Source: DATARR01 sp044868005
GTDB taxonomy: Bacteria > Acidobacteriota > Thermoanaerobaculia > Multivoradales > UBA5704
Length of the DNA stretch: 64,000 bases
Assembly: GCA_044868005.1 (NCBI GenBank)
Contig: JBIOVX010000232.1
Coordinates: 7,834 to 71,833, forward strand
Direction: 5' to 3'
Position numbers and translations under genes: made by a program. Positions 34,031 through 43,503 of this stretch are shown here, in pieces; within the stretch, counting starts at the first letter, position 1, and the number at the start of each line of letters is the position of its first letter. The notes under the pieces are model-generated. The model made no database searches and had not been told where the DNA came from. It worked only from the letters and a program-made list of their open reading frames with translations.

Positions 34031-34855
34031 ATGCAGAGAATTTCGATCCTTCCCCTGATGGCCCTCCTGATCCTGCCGGCGCTGGGCTGCAACAAGGTCC
34101 AGGCGCGGGCGGACCTGAAGAAGGGCAACTCCTACTACACGCAGGAGCAGTACTCGAAGGCGATGGATTACTACCAGAAGGGGCTGGAGCTCGATCCCGA
34201 CGCGACGTTCGCCTGGCGCTCGCTGGGGCTGGCGGCGATCGCGCTCTACCGGCCGGGCGACGAGAGCCCGAAGAACCTCGAGTACGCCAACACGGCGATC
34301 GACGCGTTCGAGAAGTACCTCGCCGAATATCCCGACGACGACAAGATCCCCGAATACCTGATGTCGACCTACGTCAACGCCAAGAAGTATGAGGAGGCGC
34401 TCGCCTTCATCGACCGGCGGATCCAGGAGAAGCCGGAGCAGGCGGCGAATCTGCAGCGCGCCAAGGTCACCATCCTGACCCAGGCGGGACGGCTCGACAA
34501 GGCCTTCCAACTCGCCAACGAGCTGCAGGGCGAGCAGCGGGCCCAGGCCCTCTATTCGATCGGCGTGTCGGCCTGGGACAAGGTCTTCCACGATCCTGGG
34601 ACCCTGGACTACGAGAGCCGCACCCGGCTCGTCGACATGGGAATGGACGCCATCAAGAAGGCGCTCGATGTCAAGCCGGACTATGCCGAGGCGATGGTCT
34701 ATTACGGCCTCCTCTACCGGCAGAAGGCGGCCCTCGAAATGGACGGCGCGAAGCGGCTGGAGTACGAACGGATCGCTGAAGAATGGCGACAGAAGTATAT
34801 GCGCAAGAAGGCGCAGGAGAAGGCGCAAGCGGCGCAAGCACCTGCAAACACCTAG
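34031..34855 (+). CDS. TPR lipoprotein of the TonB system
   Basis: 274 residues from ATG 34031 (GAGG seven bases upstream; GTG 34025 is an alternative). The lipobox is LPALGC, with lipidated Cys near residue 20. Several tetratricopeptide repeats follow (YYTQEQYSKAMDYYQKGLEL and later AGRLDKAFQLANELQGEQ), and the C-terminus is highly charged. It stands 21 bp before tonB. In Acidobacteria a CN-K-type TPR lipoprotein often precedes tonB-exbB-exbD-exbD, so it is probably a periplasmic organiser of the complex. Confidence 0.8.
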   Translation: MQRISILPLMALLILPALGCNKVQARADLKKGNSYYTQEQYSKAMDYYQKGLELDPDATFAWRSLGLAAIALYRPGDESPKNLEYANTAIDAFEKYLAEYPDDDKIPEYLMSTYVNAKKYEEALAFIDRRIQEKPEQAANLQRAKVTILTQAGRLDKAFQLANELQGEQRAQALYSIGVSAWDKVFHDPGTLDYESRTRLVDMGMDAIKKALDVKPDYAEAMVYYGLLYRQKAALEMDGAKRLEYERIAEEWRQKYMRKKAQEKAQAAQAPANT

Positions 34856-34876
34856 CCCACATAGCTGAGGTGACAC

Positions 34877-35638
34877 ATGTTCGAAAACTCTCTGATCGAT
34901 CTGGACAAGGTTCACAAGCGCGGCGTGCGCTGGTGGCTGATGCCGGTAGCGCTCATCATCCACCTGGTGGCCGGCGGCGCGCTGCTGTTCGCGCAGTACT
35001 GGAACGTGCCGGAGGTGCCGGAGCCGCCGATCAACGTCGTGTTCGTCAGCTCGGCGCCGCCTCCGCCGCCTCCTCCTCCCCCGCCGCCGCCGCCGAAGGC
35101 TGCGCCGACGCCGACGGTGAAGGAGATCCCGAAGGTCCCCATGTCCACCGAGCCGGTGCAGCCGGTGCAGATTCCGGAGAAGGTGCCGGAGCCGTCGAAC
35201 GTGCCGGAGACGGCCGTCGAGGGCGGCGTCGAGGGCGGCGTTGAAGGCGGCGTGGTCGGCGGCGTGGTCGGCGGCGTGGTCGGCGGCGTGGTCGGCGGTG
35301 TCGTCGGCGGCACGCCGGGCGGCGTGCCGGGCGGCGTGGTGGACGAGGCGCCTTTGCGCGTCGGCGGCGCCGTCAGCCGGCCGGAGATCATCACCCAGAT
35401 CAAGCCCGTCTACACCGAGCTCGCCCGTCGCGCCCGCGTCACCGGCACGGTGATCGTCGAGGCGATCATCGACACCAGCGGCAACGTCACCAACGTGCGG
35501 GTCCTGAAGGGCCTGCCGATGGGGCTCGACAAGGCCGCCGTCGACGCGGTGCAGCGATGGAGGTTCAAGCCGGCCATGCTCGAGGGGCGGCCGGTGAGGG
35601 TCTATTACGTTTTGACGGTCAACTTCCAGGTGCAGTGA
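34877..35638 (+). CDS. tonB: TonB-like energy transducer
   Basis: 253 residues. One N-terminal transmembrane helix (WLMPVALIIHLVAGGALLFA), then a run of 13 prolines, a charged PE-rich linker, a Gly-Val repeat, and a C-terminal TonB domain: EIITQIKPVYTELARRARV, GTVIVEAIIDTSGNVTNVRV, and AVDAVQRWRFKPAMLEGRPV. It spans the periplasm and transmits ExbB-ExbD force to outer-membrane receptors. The transmembrane helix has the essential HxxxG-like pattern (His in IIHLVAG). It is followed by exbB after 31 bp. Confidence 0.92.
   Translation: MFENSLIDLDKVHKRGVRWWLMPVALIIHLVAGGALLFAQYWNVPEVPEPPINVVFVSSAPPPPPPPPPPPPPKAAPTPTVKEIPKVPMSTEPVQPVQIPEKVPEPSNVPETAVEGGVEGGVEGGVVGGVVGGVVGGVVGGVVGGTPGGVPGGVVDEAPLRVGGAVSRPEIITQIKPVYTELARRARVTGTVIVEAIIDTSGNVTNVRVLKGLPMGLDKAAVDAVQRWRFKPAMLEGRPVRVYYVLTVNFQVQ
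35220..35337 (+). repeat. Gly-Val coding repeat (12-bp units) in tonB
   Basis: Tandem 12-bp units GGCGGCGTGGTC and relatives encode EGGV three times, then VVGG five times, then TPGGVPGGV. The repeat lengthens the flexible periplasmic linker by about 35 residues. Because 12 is a multiple of three, expansion or contraction changes reach across the periplasm without breaking the frame. The near-identity of units at the DNA level suggests recent expansion. Confidence 0.85.
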
Positions 35639-35669
35639 GCGCCTACGTCTTCAGGAAAAGGAGAAGCGC

Positions 35670-36353
35670 ATGGAACTGAATCCTCTCGTGCTGTGGGAAC
35701 AGATGACCATCCTCAACAAGGGGGTGATCATCATCCTCATCATTCTGTCGATCTGGTCGCTCTACGTCTGCGTCGAGCGGGCGATCACCTTCCGCAAGGC
35801 GCGCAAGCAGTCGCTGCTGTACGCCAAGCAGTTCACCGAGCACCTGAAGAGCGACCGGCCGCAGGCGGCCATCGACGCCGCCAACAAGTATCCCCAGAGC
35901 CACCTGGCGCGCGTCGTCCAGGCCGGCCTGCAGGCGTTCCAGTATGAGAGCCAGACCAGCCCGCTCACCGAGACCGAGGTCGTCGAGGCGGCGACCCGCG
36001 CCGTGGAGCGCGCCACGCTGCTCACCACGTCGGACCTCAAGCGGGGCATCGGCTCGCTGGCCACCATCGCCACCATCACGCCCTTCATCGGCCTGTTCGG
36101 CACCGTGATCGGCATCATCAACGCCTTCCACGGTATCGCCCTCACCGGCTCCGGCGGCATCGGCGCCGTCTCCTCCGGTATCGCCGAGGCGCTCGTCGCC
36201 ACCGCCTTCGGTCTCGGCGTCGCCATCCCGGCGGCCTGGATGTTCAACTACTTCACCGGCAAGCTCGAGCGGCTGCAGATCGAGATGTCGAACGCGTCTT
36301 CCGAGATGATCGACTTCTTCATGAAGCGGCAGAGGAGCAAGCATGCTGCCTAA
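35670..36353 (+). CDS. exbB: ExbB/TolQ/MotA-family proton channel protein
   Basis: 227 residues: one N-terminal transmembrane segment (VIIILIILSIWSLYVCVERA), a cytoplasmic helical region, and two more segments in RGIGSLATIATITPFIGLFG and GIAEALVATAFGLGVAIPAA, the signature MotA/TolQ/ExbB block. It forms the pentameric stator energised by proton flow, together with ExbD. The start follows GGAGAAGCGC. It overlaps the first exbD by 11 bp. Confidence 0.93.
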   Translation: MELNPLVLWEQMTILNKGVIIILIILSIWSLYVCVERAITFRKARKQSLLYAKQFTEHLKSDRPQAAIDAANKYPQSHLARVVQAGLQAFQYESQTSPLTETEVVEAATRAVERATLLTTSDLKRGIGSLATIATITPFIGLFGTVIGIINAFHGIALTGSGGIGAVSSGIAEALVATAFGLGVAIPAAWMFNYFTGKLERLQIEMSNASSEMIDFFMKRQRSKHAA

Positions 36354-36777
36354 GCACAACAAGCCTACCCTCGTCAAAGAGGTCAAGGGCGACATCAACG
36401 TCACCCCCCTCGTCGACGTGTGCCTGGTGCTGCTGATCATCTTCATGGTGGTCACGCCGATGCTGCAGTCGGGAGTGGACGTGATGAAGCCGGAGACCAA
36501 GGACCCGACCAAGATGCCGGAGAACCAGAAGCAGCTCGCGGTGGCCATGAAGGCCGACGGCAGCGTCTTCGTGGGCCAGAACTGGGTCCCCGACGCCAAC
36601 CTCAAGGCGCAGCTCGAGGAGGTCCACGCCTCCTCGCCGGACAAGGACGTGATGATCAAGGCGGACCGGCGGCTCAAGTACAAGCAGGTGCGCGGCTTGA
36701 TGCGGATGATCAACGAGGCCGGCTTCAGCCGCGTCGGCCTCGTCGTCGACAAGGAAAAGACGGGCGGCGCCGCCTAG
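36343..36777 (+). CDS. exbD: ExbD/TolR-family protein, first copy
   Basis: 144 residues. A short cytoplasmic N-terminus leads to one membrane helix with the proton-relay Asp in NVTPLVDVCLVLLIIFMVVT, followed by a periplasmic ExbD domain (AMKADGSVFVGQNWVP, IKADRRLKYKQVRGLMRMIN). It overlaps exbB by 11 bp and is followed by a second, different exbD after 25 bp. The two copies share the helix but diverge in the periplasmic domain, which suggests a heterodimeric ExbD. Confidence 0.92.
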   Translation: MLPKHNKPTLVKEVKGDINVTPLVDVCLVLLIIFMVVTPMLQSGVDVMKPETKDPTKMPENQKQLAVAMKADGSVFVGQNWVPDANLKAQLEEVHASSPDKDVMIKADRRLKYKQVRGLMRMINEAGFSRVGLVVDKEKTGGAA

Positions 36778-36802
36778 GCGCCCCTCGAAGGAGTCAAACG
36801 CC

Positions 36803-37249
36803 ATGGCAATGAACGTTGGCGCGACCGGTGGAGTCAAGAGCGACATCAACATCACGCCCATGGTCGACGTGATCCTGGTGCTGCTGATCATCTTCATGAT
36901 CTCGGTGCCCCTGCTGCAGATGGGCTACCCCGTGCAGGTGCCGCCGAAGATCCAGACCTCGGCCCCGCCGCCGATGCAGGAAGACCAGATCATCGTGCGC
37001 ATGGACGCCCAGGGGCAGACCTTCATCAACAAGGCGCAGATCCCGATGGCCGATTTCGGCGGCAGGCTGCGGCAGGCCTTGACCGGGCGTCAGAGCAAGG
37101 TGGTGTTCTTCGCCGCCGACGGCGAGCTGCCGTATGACAAGGTGGCGGATTTCATGGACCTGGTCCGCGACAGCGGCGCCGAGAACCTCGGCATCGTGTT
37201 CGACGACCTCAGGGGCGGCGGCGGCGCCACCGCTGCCGGCGCTCCCTAA
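36803..37249 (+). CDS. ExbD/TolR-family protein, second copy
   Basis: 148 residues. SDINITPMVDVILVLLIIFM contains the conserved membrane Asp; the periplasmic region (QIIVRMDAQGQTFINKAQIP, VVFFAADGELPYDKVADFMD) is ExbD-like but unlike the first copy. A GGAGTC site precedes the start. Two exbD genes after exbB are typical of several Gram-negative phyla, and the second may pair with the first. The transcription unit ends at the hairpin at 37280-37311. Confidence 0.91.
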   Translation: MAMNVGATGGVKSDINITPMVDVILVLLIIFMISVPLLQMGYPVQVPPKIQTSAPPPMQEDQIIVRMDAQGQTFINKAQIPMADFGGRLRQALTGRQSKVVFFAADGELPYDKVADFMDLVRDSGAENLGIVFDDLRGGGGATAAGAP

Positions 37250-37279
37250 GGTCCGCAAGACGTAAGCGCTTCTCCGCGG

Positions 37280-37311
37280 TTTCCCCCTCGTCCGCACGGG
37301 CGAGGGGGAAA
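37280..37311. terminator. Hairpin terminator between convergent exbD and TPR genes
   Basis: Perfect 11-bp inverted repeat TTTCCCCCTCG / CGAGGGGGAAA with a 10-base loop. The A/T-rich outer ends give a T-tract on either strand, so it could end transcription in both directions. It sits in the 67-bp gap between two convergent genes, the right place for a shared terminator. Confidence 0.68.
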
Positions 37312-37316
37312 GCCGT

Positions 37317-37859
37317 TTAGGACGGGGGCGGGCGGCGGGCGCGCAGGCCCGCCGCTACGTTCTCTTCAACGACGGATGCCTTTTTCCCTTCCGCCGCCGT
37401 CTCGCCGCGGAATGCGTGCCGGATCCGGCCCAGGAGCTGGTTCACGAAATTCGTCCGGCCGAGGAACGGCAGCACCGGCGCGCCGCGGACGCCGAGCTCC
37501 TCCTGCAGGGCAAGCAGTTCCGGGTTCGCATCGATCTTCAATCCCGCCCGCACGGCCCGCACGGCACCCGCACGGTCCCGCGCCAACAGGCAGGTGCGGG
37601 CCAGGTTGAGGTAGTTCTCCGTCTGGTAGAACTCGAGCTTGATCGCGTGGCGGCAGAGCTTCAGCCCTTCATGGATGCGCTGCTCGCGCAGGGCGATGGC
37701 ATAGCCGAGGTAGGAATAGAACAGCCCGGGCATCTCCGCGGGCGTGCCCTCGCTCTCCGCGATCCAGGCCAGGTGACGGAGCCCTTCGGACCAGTCTCCC
37801 TTGCGACAACTTTCGATCCCTTGATTCAGGGCGTCGGCCAGACCGGGGCTCAAGAGCAT
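37317..37859 (-). CDS. Small TPR-like protein
   Basis: 180 residues from ATG 37859, which has GAGGA seven bases upstream and lies just downstream of a promoter-like sequence; a longer in-frame start at 37934 would be in front of that promoter. Two or three TPR-like helical pairs are visible (EGLRHLAWIAESEGTPAEMP, AIKLEFYQTENYLNLARTCL, AGAVRAVRAGLKIDANPELL). The C-terminus is basic. No signal peptide. It is divergent from the cNMP-binding TPR gene and may belong with it, but its partner is unknown. Confidence 0.7.
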   Translation of the reverse strand: MLLSPGLADALNQGIESCRKGDWSEGLRHLAWIAESEGTPAEMPGLFYSYLGYAIALREQRIHEGLKLCRHAIKLEFYQTENYLNLARTCLLARDRAGAVRAVRAGLKIDANPELLALQEELGVRGAPVLPFLGRTNFVNQLLGRIRHAFRGETAAEGKKASVVEENVAAGLRARRPPPS

Positions 37860-37891
37860 GGGAAAGTCCTCTCGGGCACAGACTATAGTTG

Positions 37892-37921
37892 AATCTACAT
37901 AAGAGAAGAGGTTGATTTCAA
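37892..37921 (-). promoter_or_regulatory. Promoter candidate for the small TPR gene
   Basis: On the minus strand TTGAAA (37921-37916) and TAGATT (37897-37892) are separated by 18 bp in an unusually AT-rich stretch of an otherwise GC-rich region. It lies 33 bp before the ATG at 37859 and supports that start. Confidence 0.45.
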
Positions 37922-37982
37922 GTGCCCGGTCCATAGGGGCCGTGCTAAACTCCTTGCCTTTGCTTCAAAAGGACGAGCGGCG

Positions 37983-39767
37983 ATGAGCAATGCGCAGAGC
38001 CCCTCCGGCGGGGAGATTCAGGAGCTGACGGATCTCGCCCGGCGCTTCTCGGCAAGCGGACGCTACGACGAGGCGGCGGACCTCCTCCTCCTGGCGCTCC
38101 GTCTCGAGCCCAAGAACCTGAGCGTCAAGCTGGGCCTCGCCGAGATCCGCAAGCTGCAGCAGCAGCACCGCGGCACCTCCTCGCGCAGCCTGCGCGACGT
38201 GCTCCGCGAGGGCTTCCGGCGCAACGCCATCGACGCCGCCCATTTCCTCGGCCTGGCCCATCTCTACGCCGAGAAAGGGGAGCACGCCAGGGCCGCCGAA
38301 TGCGTCGATGTGGCGCGCGCCAAGGACCTGGCGAACCCTTCCAACCACAAGCTGCACGCCAGGCTCCTCTTCCGGCAGCGCGACTTCGACGGCGCCGTCG
38401 AGGAGTTCACCCGCGCGCTGCGCTATAACCCCTTCGACCGCGAGACCGCCGAGAGCCTGGGCCGCGCCGAGTATGAGTGCAAGCGCTTCGAGGCCGCCCT
38501 CGATGCCACGGTGCACGCCTTCCTGCTGCTCAACGACGGCGACGAGGAGGGCGTGCGCCGCCTGCGGCGCCGGATCCAGACCCTGAAGCAGATCCTCGGC
38601 TGGGGCAACCGCGAGCTGTCGCGAGTGTTCCACGAACGCCAGGAGCTGTTGCACACGGCGTTCGAGCGGCTGGAGTGGCACCGCGAGCGCTTCCTCGAGC
38701 AGGGAGGGCTCCCCGGGGCCAACCTGCCGTTGACCGCTCCTCTGCCGAAGGGCCGGGAGCCGGGGGGTCAGCTCGAGCTCGCCTCGCGCCTGCGGCGGCT
38801 GCGGCCCCTCGCCCACTTCTCCGACGATCAGATCTTCCGCCTCACCCAGACGGCGCGCGAGGAGATCCACGACACGGGCAGCCTGATCTTCGGCCACCAC
38901 ACGCAGGAGCGCGATCTGTACGTGCTCGAGCGGGGCGAGATCACCATCCAGCGCACCACCTCCTACGGCACCTTCGCCCTCGGCGTGCTGGAGCCGGGCG
39001 ACGTCTTCGGCGAGGCCGGCTTCATCACCGGCCAGGAACGGAGCTCCGACGCGCTCGCCGCCGCTCCCAGCCAGTTGTTCCGCATCGACGCGCAGGCTCT
39101 CGACGGCCTGATCGAGACCTCCCCCGACCTCGGCGTCCAGGTCTATTGGACCCTCTGGCACAGCCTCGCCCGCAAGCTGCGGGCCACCAACGACCAGCTC
39201 CAGACCTTCTTCTCCTCGGAGTCCATCCCTGAGAACTTCCTGCGCCTGCGCAAGCAGCCCGCCGGCGCGGCCGCGGCGGTGAAGGTGGAGCCCTCGGACA
39301 AGATCCGCCTCTTCCGTGAGCAGGGGCTCTCGCGGCGGGAGCTGATGACGCTCGCCACCTTCTCGCGCGAGAAGCGCTTCGCCGCCGGCGCGTCGCTGTT
39401 CCAGGAGGGAGACGAGGGCTCGGAGATGTACGTCGTCGTCGACGGACGGGTGATGATCTCGAAGTTCATCTCCGGCGCCGGCGAGGAAGCGCTCGCCATC
39501 CTCGAGCGCGGCGACTTCTTCGGCGAGATGTCGCTCATCGACGGCGAGCCGCGCTCGGCCGACGCCCGCGCCCATGGCGGCCCGCTGACCGTGCTCGCCC
39601 TCGATCAGGGCACCGTGCGCGAGGTCCTCGCCATGGACGCCCACGCCGCCCTCGAGTTCCTGCAGCTCCTCTGCCGCCTCGTCGCCAACCGCCTGCGCGA
39701 GATCGACGAGAAGGTCATCGGCTGGCGGATCCTCTCCGGCGAGAGGAACGAGAGCGTGTCGGCGTAG
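37983..39767 (+). CDS. TPR protein with two cyclic-nucleotide-binding domains
   Basis: 594 residues. The N-terminal 220 residues carry four or five TPR-type helical pairs (ASGRYDEAADLLLLALRLEP, RDFDGAVEEFTRALRYNPFD). The first cNMP domain spans about 260-395 (LEPGDVFGEAGFITGQERSS is its phosphate-binding cassette); the second about 445-580 (ILERGDFFGEMSLIDGEPRS). Both cassettes keep the Gly-Glu but the usual Arg appears as RSS/RSA, so cAMP or cGMP could bind. There is no DNA-binding domain or kinase, suggesting a scaffold or sensor regulated by nucleotide. It is convergent with the LolC/E gene, 2 bp apart. Confidence 0.85.
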   Translation: MSNAQSPSGGEIQELTDLARRFSASGRYDEAADLLLLALRLEPKNLSVKLGLAEIRKLQQQHRGTSSRSLRDVLREGFRRNAIDAAHFLGLAHLYAEKGEHARAAECVDVARAKDLANPSNHKLHARLLFRQRDFDGAVEEFTRALRYNPFDRETAESLGRAEYECKRFEAALDATVHAFLLLNDGDEEGVRRLRRRIQTLKQILGWGNRELSRVFHERQELLHTAFERLEWHRERFLEQGGLPGANLPLTAPLPKGREPGGQLELASRLRRLRPLAHFSDDQIFRLTQTAREEIHDTGSLIFGHHTQERDLYVLERGEITIQRTTSYGTFALGVLEPGDVFGEAGFITGQERSSDALAAAPSQLFRIDAQALDGLIETSPDLGVQVYWTLWHSLARKLRATNDQLQTFFSSESIPENFLRLRKQPAGAAAAVKVEPSDKIRLFREQGLSRRELMTLATFSREKRFAAGASLFQEGDEGSEMYVVVDGRVMISKFISGAGEEALAILERGDFFGEMSLIDGEPRSADARAHGGPLTVLALDQGTVREVLAMDAHAALEFLQLLCRLVANRLREIDEKVIGWRILSGERNESVSA

Positions 39768-39769
39768 GC

Positions 39770-41007
39770 CTACTCGTACCGCAGCGCCGACGACGGATCC
39801 ACCCGCGCCGCGCGCCAGGCGGGGATGAAGCACGCCAGCATCGTCACCAGCAGCGTGAAGCCCACCACCGCCAGGACGTCGCGCGGCTCGACGTGGAAGG
39901 GCACGGAGCTGATGAAGTAGATCGCCGCCACTTCCGCGTCGAAGCGCACCAGCTCGAAGGTGGTGAGCAGCCAGCAGATCCCCCAGCCGGCGAGCACGCC
40001 GAGGAGCGTGCCGAAGAGTCCGAGGAAGCCGCCATAGAGCAGGAAGACGAGCCGCAGCTTGCCGGGACGCAGGCCCAGCGCTCCCAGCAGGCCGACGTCG
40101 CGCATGCGCTCCCGCACCAGCACCACCAGCGTCGAGGCCACGTTGAAGGTGGAGACGAGGACGATCAGCCCCAGCACCATGAACAGCACGGCCTGCTGCA
40201 GCTTCAGCGCGGTGAACAGCTCGCGGTTGAGCTTCTGCCAGTCGGTCACCACGAAGTCGGGCTCGAGGATGCGCGCCGCGGCCTCGGCGATGCGCGGCGC
40301 CTCCCCGGGCTCGGCCACCGTGAACTCCAGCAGGTCCATGGCCGGCTCGCCGCCCATCAGCCGCTCGACGACGGCGCGGTCGAGGAGCACCCAACTGCGG
40401 TCGAACTCGGCAAAGCCGGTGGTGAAGACGCCGGAGACCCGCAGGCTCTGGAAACGGAACCGCGGCCGGCCGTCCTGCAGGCCGAGGGCGACCAGACGCA
40501 GGATCTCCCCCGAGCGCGTGCCGAGCTTCGCCGCCAGATCCTTGCCGAGCACGGCGGAGGGGATGCCTTCCGCCGACGGCCGGAGCTGCTTGGCCGTGGC
40601 CGTGAGCTGGCCGCCTCCCGGATCCACGCCGCGCAGGATCACATCCACCCCTTCCGGCCGCACCGCGCTGGCCAGCGACCCCTGCCCATACGCCACGCTG
40701 CCGATCTTCTCGACGCCCGGGATCGCCAGCAGCGCCTGCCGCTTGCCGGGAGGAACGGCCGCCTGCTCGCCCCCCACCGGATAGGCGATCACGGCGGCGT
40801 TGCCCCGCACCAGCTTGCCCTGGAGATCCTCCCGGTAACCGGTCATCAGGGCCATGGCGATGATCATCGCCATCACTCCGAGGGCCGTCGACAAGAGCGC
40901 CGCCCGCGCCGTGCCGTCCAGAAGCCGGCTGCGCCGCCCGCGCAGGAACCGCCAGGCGACGACCCAGGTGAGCGGGCCGGTGAGCGCCGATTCGGAAGGC
41001 GTGGGGC

Positions 41008-41011
<4 letters not shown>
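39770..41011 (-). CDS. LolC/LolE-family lipoprotein-releasing ABC permease
   Basis: 413 residues with four transmembrane segments: one near the N-terminus (LLSTALGVMAMIIAMALMTG), a large periplasmic MacB-like domain, then three at the C-terminus (LFMVLGLIVLVSTFNVASTL and others). RMRDVGLLGALGLRPGKLRL is the cytoplasmic coupling helix typical of LolC/E and FtsX-like permeases. It would extract lipoproteins from the inner membrane with a LolD ATPase, which is not adjacent. It overlaps carA by 4 bp. Confidence 0.87.
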
Positions 41012-42105
<1,094 letters not shown>

Positions 42106-42147
42106 GGCGGGGAGAGGGTATCATGGGGGTTCCTAAGGAGATCCACC

Positions 42148-42927
42148 ATGCGGCACTCGCGCTTTCTGGCCATCCTGCTCCTCCTCGTGGCGGTACCCCT
42201 GTTCGCCGCCGGATACGTCATCTACCTCAAGGACGGCTCGCGCATCGTCGCCAAGGAGAAGTACCGGGTGGCGAACGGCCGCGCCATCATCACCCAGCTC
42301 AACGGCACCCAGGTTTTCGTGCTCGTCTTCCAGATCGACACGAAACGCACCGAGGATGCCAACAAGGAAGGGCTCGGCGGCGCGGTCGTGCTGCCGGGGA
42401 CGCCGCAGGACGTAGGACCCGAGGTCGTGCAGCCGCCGAAGGAGAAGACCCTCTCCGATCTGGTCGCCTCCCGGGTAGCCTCTCCGCGCGAGCTGCCAGG
42501 GAGCCGGCGCCGGAAGGCGGAGGCTCCCGGCGGTATCGCCAAGACCAAGGCGGGCTACCTCGACCTCGCCACCGTCCCCCGCAAACCCTACCCGAACGCC
42601 GAGATCACCACCGGGCTCCAGCAGTTCTTCCGCGGCCAGGGCATCGAGGGCGTGGAGATCTACCAAGGCACCCAGTCAGACCGGCCCCTGCTCGAGATCA
42701 CCACCCACTCCGAGGGCCCCGTCTTCAAATCCCTCACCACGGCGGCGAACGCGCTGCTGCACATCCGCGACGCTTTTCCCGGCCGGGTGGCCGCCTTCGA
42801 GCTGTTGCTCACCACGCCGGAGCGCGAGCGCGCGGGGCAGTTCGTGCTGACGCCCGAGATGGCGACGGACCTCGTCTCGAAGAAGGTCGACGTGACCGCC
42901 TTCTTCGTGAAGCACGTGCAGTTCTGA
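42148..42927 (+). CDS. Secreted or membrane-anchored hypothetical protein
   Basis: 259 residues from ATG 42148 with AAGGAG eight bases upstream. A hydrophobic N-terminus (RFLAILLLLVAVPLFAAG) is followed by VIYLKDGSRIVAKEKYRVAN and ITQLNGTQVFVLVFQIDTKR, a beta-rich motif common at the start of Acidobacteria secreted proteins as I recall. The middle is charged and low-complexity; the end (TTHSEGPVFKSLTTAANALL) looks like a small alpha/beta domain. Function unknown; the gene stands divergent from carA by 42 bp. Confidence 0.72.
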   Translation: MRHSRFLAILLLLVAVPLFAAGYVIYLKDGSRIVAKEKYRVANGRAIITQLNGTQVFVLVFQIDTKRTEDANKEGLGGAVVLPGTPQDVGPEVVQPPKEKTLSDLVASRVASPRELPGSRRRKAEAPGGIAKTKAGYLDLATVPRKPYPNAEITTGLQQFFRGQGIEGVEIYQGTQSDRPLLEITTHSEGPVFKSLTTAANALLHIRDAFPGRVAAFELLLTTPERERAGQFVLTPEMATDLVSKKVDVTAFFVKHVQF

Positions 42928-43009
42928 GCGATCAAGCTGGCGGAGTCTTTGCAGAAACGATCCGTGGATCTTCGAGCGCTCCCATGCGCTCCTGAGGAAA
43001 GGAGTCTCC

Positions 43010-43438
43010 ATGATCGCGGATCAGATCGCCAAGGCTGCCGTCACCATCGACGCTCCCGCCGCCAAGGTCTGGGAGGCTCTGGTGAGCCCGGACGCCATCA
43101 AGCAATACATGTTCGGCACCAACGTCACCACGGATTGGCGCGAAGGAAGCCCCATCGTCTGGAAAGGCGAGTGGAAGGGCAAAGCGTATGAGGACAAGGG
43201 CGTGCTTCTCGAGGTCAAGCCGGAACGCACGCTGAAGTACAGCCACTTCAGCCCGCTCTCCGGGCTCCCCGACAAGCCGGAGAACTACCACACCGTCACC
43301 ATCGAGCTGTCTCCCGAGGGCAATCAGACGGAAGTCTCGCTCTCTCAGGACAATAATCCCACCGAGGAAGCGCGCGAGCACTCGGAAAAGAATTGGGAGA
43401 TGATGCTGGCCGGCTTGAAGAAGTACCTGGAGCAGTAA
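43010..43438 (+). CDS. SRPBCC (AHSA1-type) domain protein
   Basis: 142 residues from ATG 43010 (AAGGAG upstream). It begins with the START/Bet v 1 pattern VTIDAPAAKVWEALVSPDAI then KQYMFGTNVTTDWREGSPIV, continues WKGEWKGKAYEDKGVLLEVK, and ends NWEMMLAGLKKYLEQ, the C-terminal helix. AHSA1-like proteins bind hydrophobic ligands or act as chaperone co-factors; the specific ligand is unknown. A strong hairpin follows the stop. Confidence 0.88.
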   Translation: MIADQIAKAAVTIDAPAAKVWEALVSPDAIKQYMFGTNVTTDWREGSPIVWKGEWKGKAYEDKGVLLEVKPERTLKYSHFSPLSGLPDKPENYHTVTIELSPEGNQTEVSLSQDNNPTEEAREHSEKNWEMMLAGLKKYLEQ

Positions 43439-43450
43439 GTCGCCACGACA

Positions 43451-43486
43451 GCGTGACCGGCTGTGCGACGAGGCAACCGGTCACGC
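43451..43486. terminator. Bidirectional hairpin terminator
   Basis: Perfect 10-bp inverted repeat GCGTGACCGG / CCGGTCACGC with a 16-base loop in the 65-bp gap between the convergent SRPBCC and spondin-domain genes. No strong T-tract follows, so termination may rely on the stem alone or on Rho. Confidence 0.5.
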
Positions 43487-43503
43487 CACGCCATCCGCGT
43501 TCC

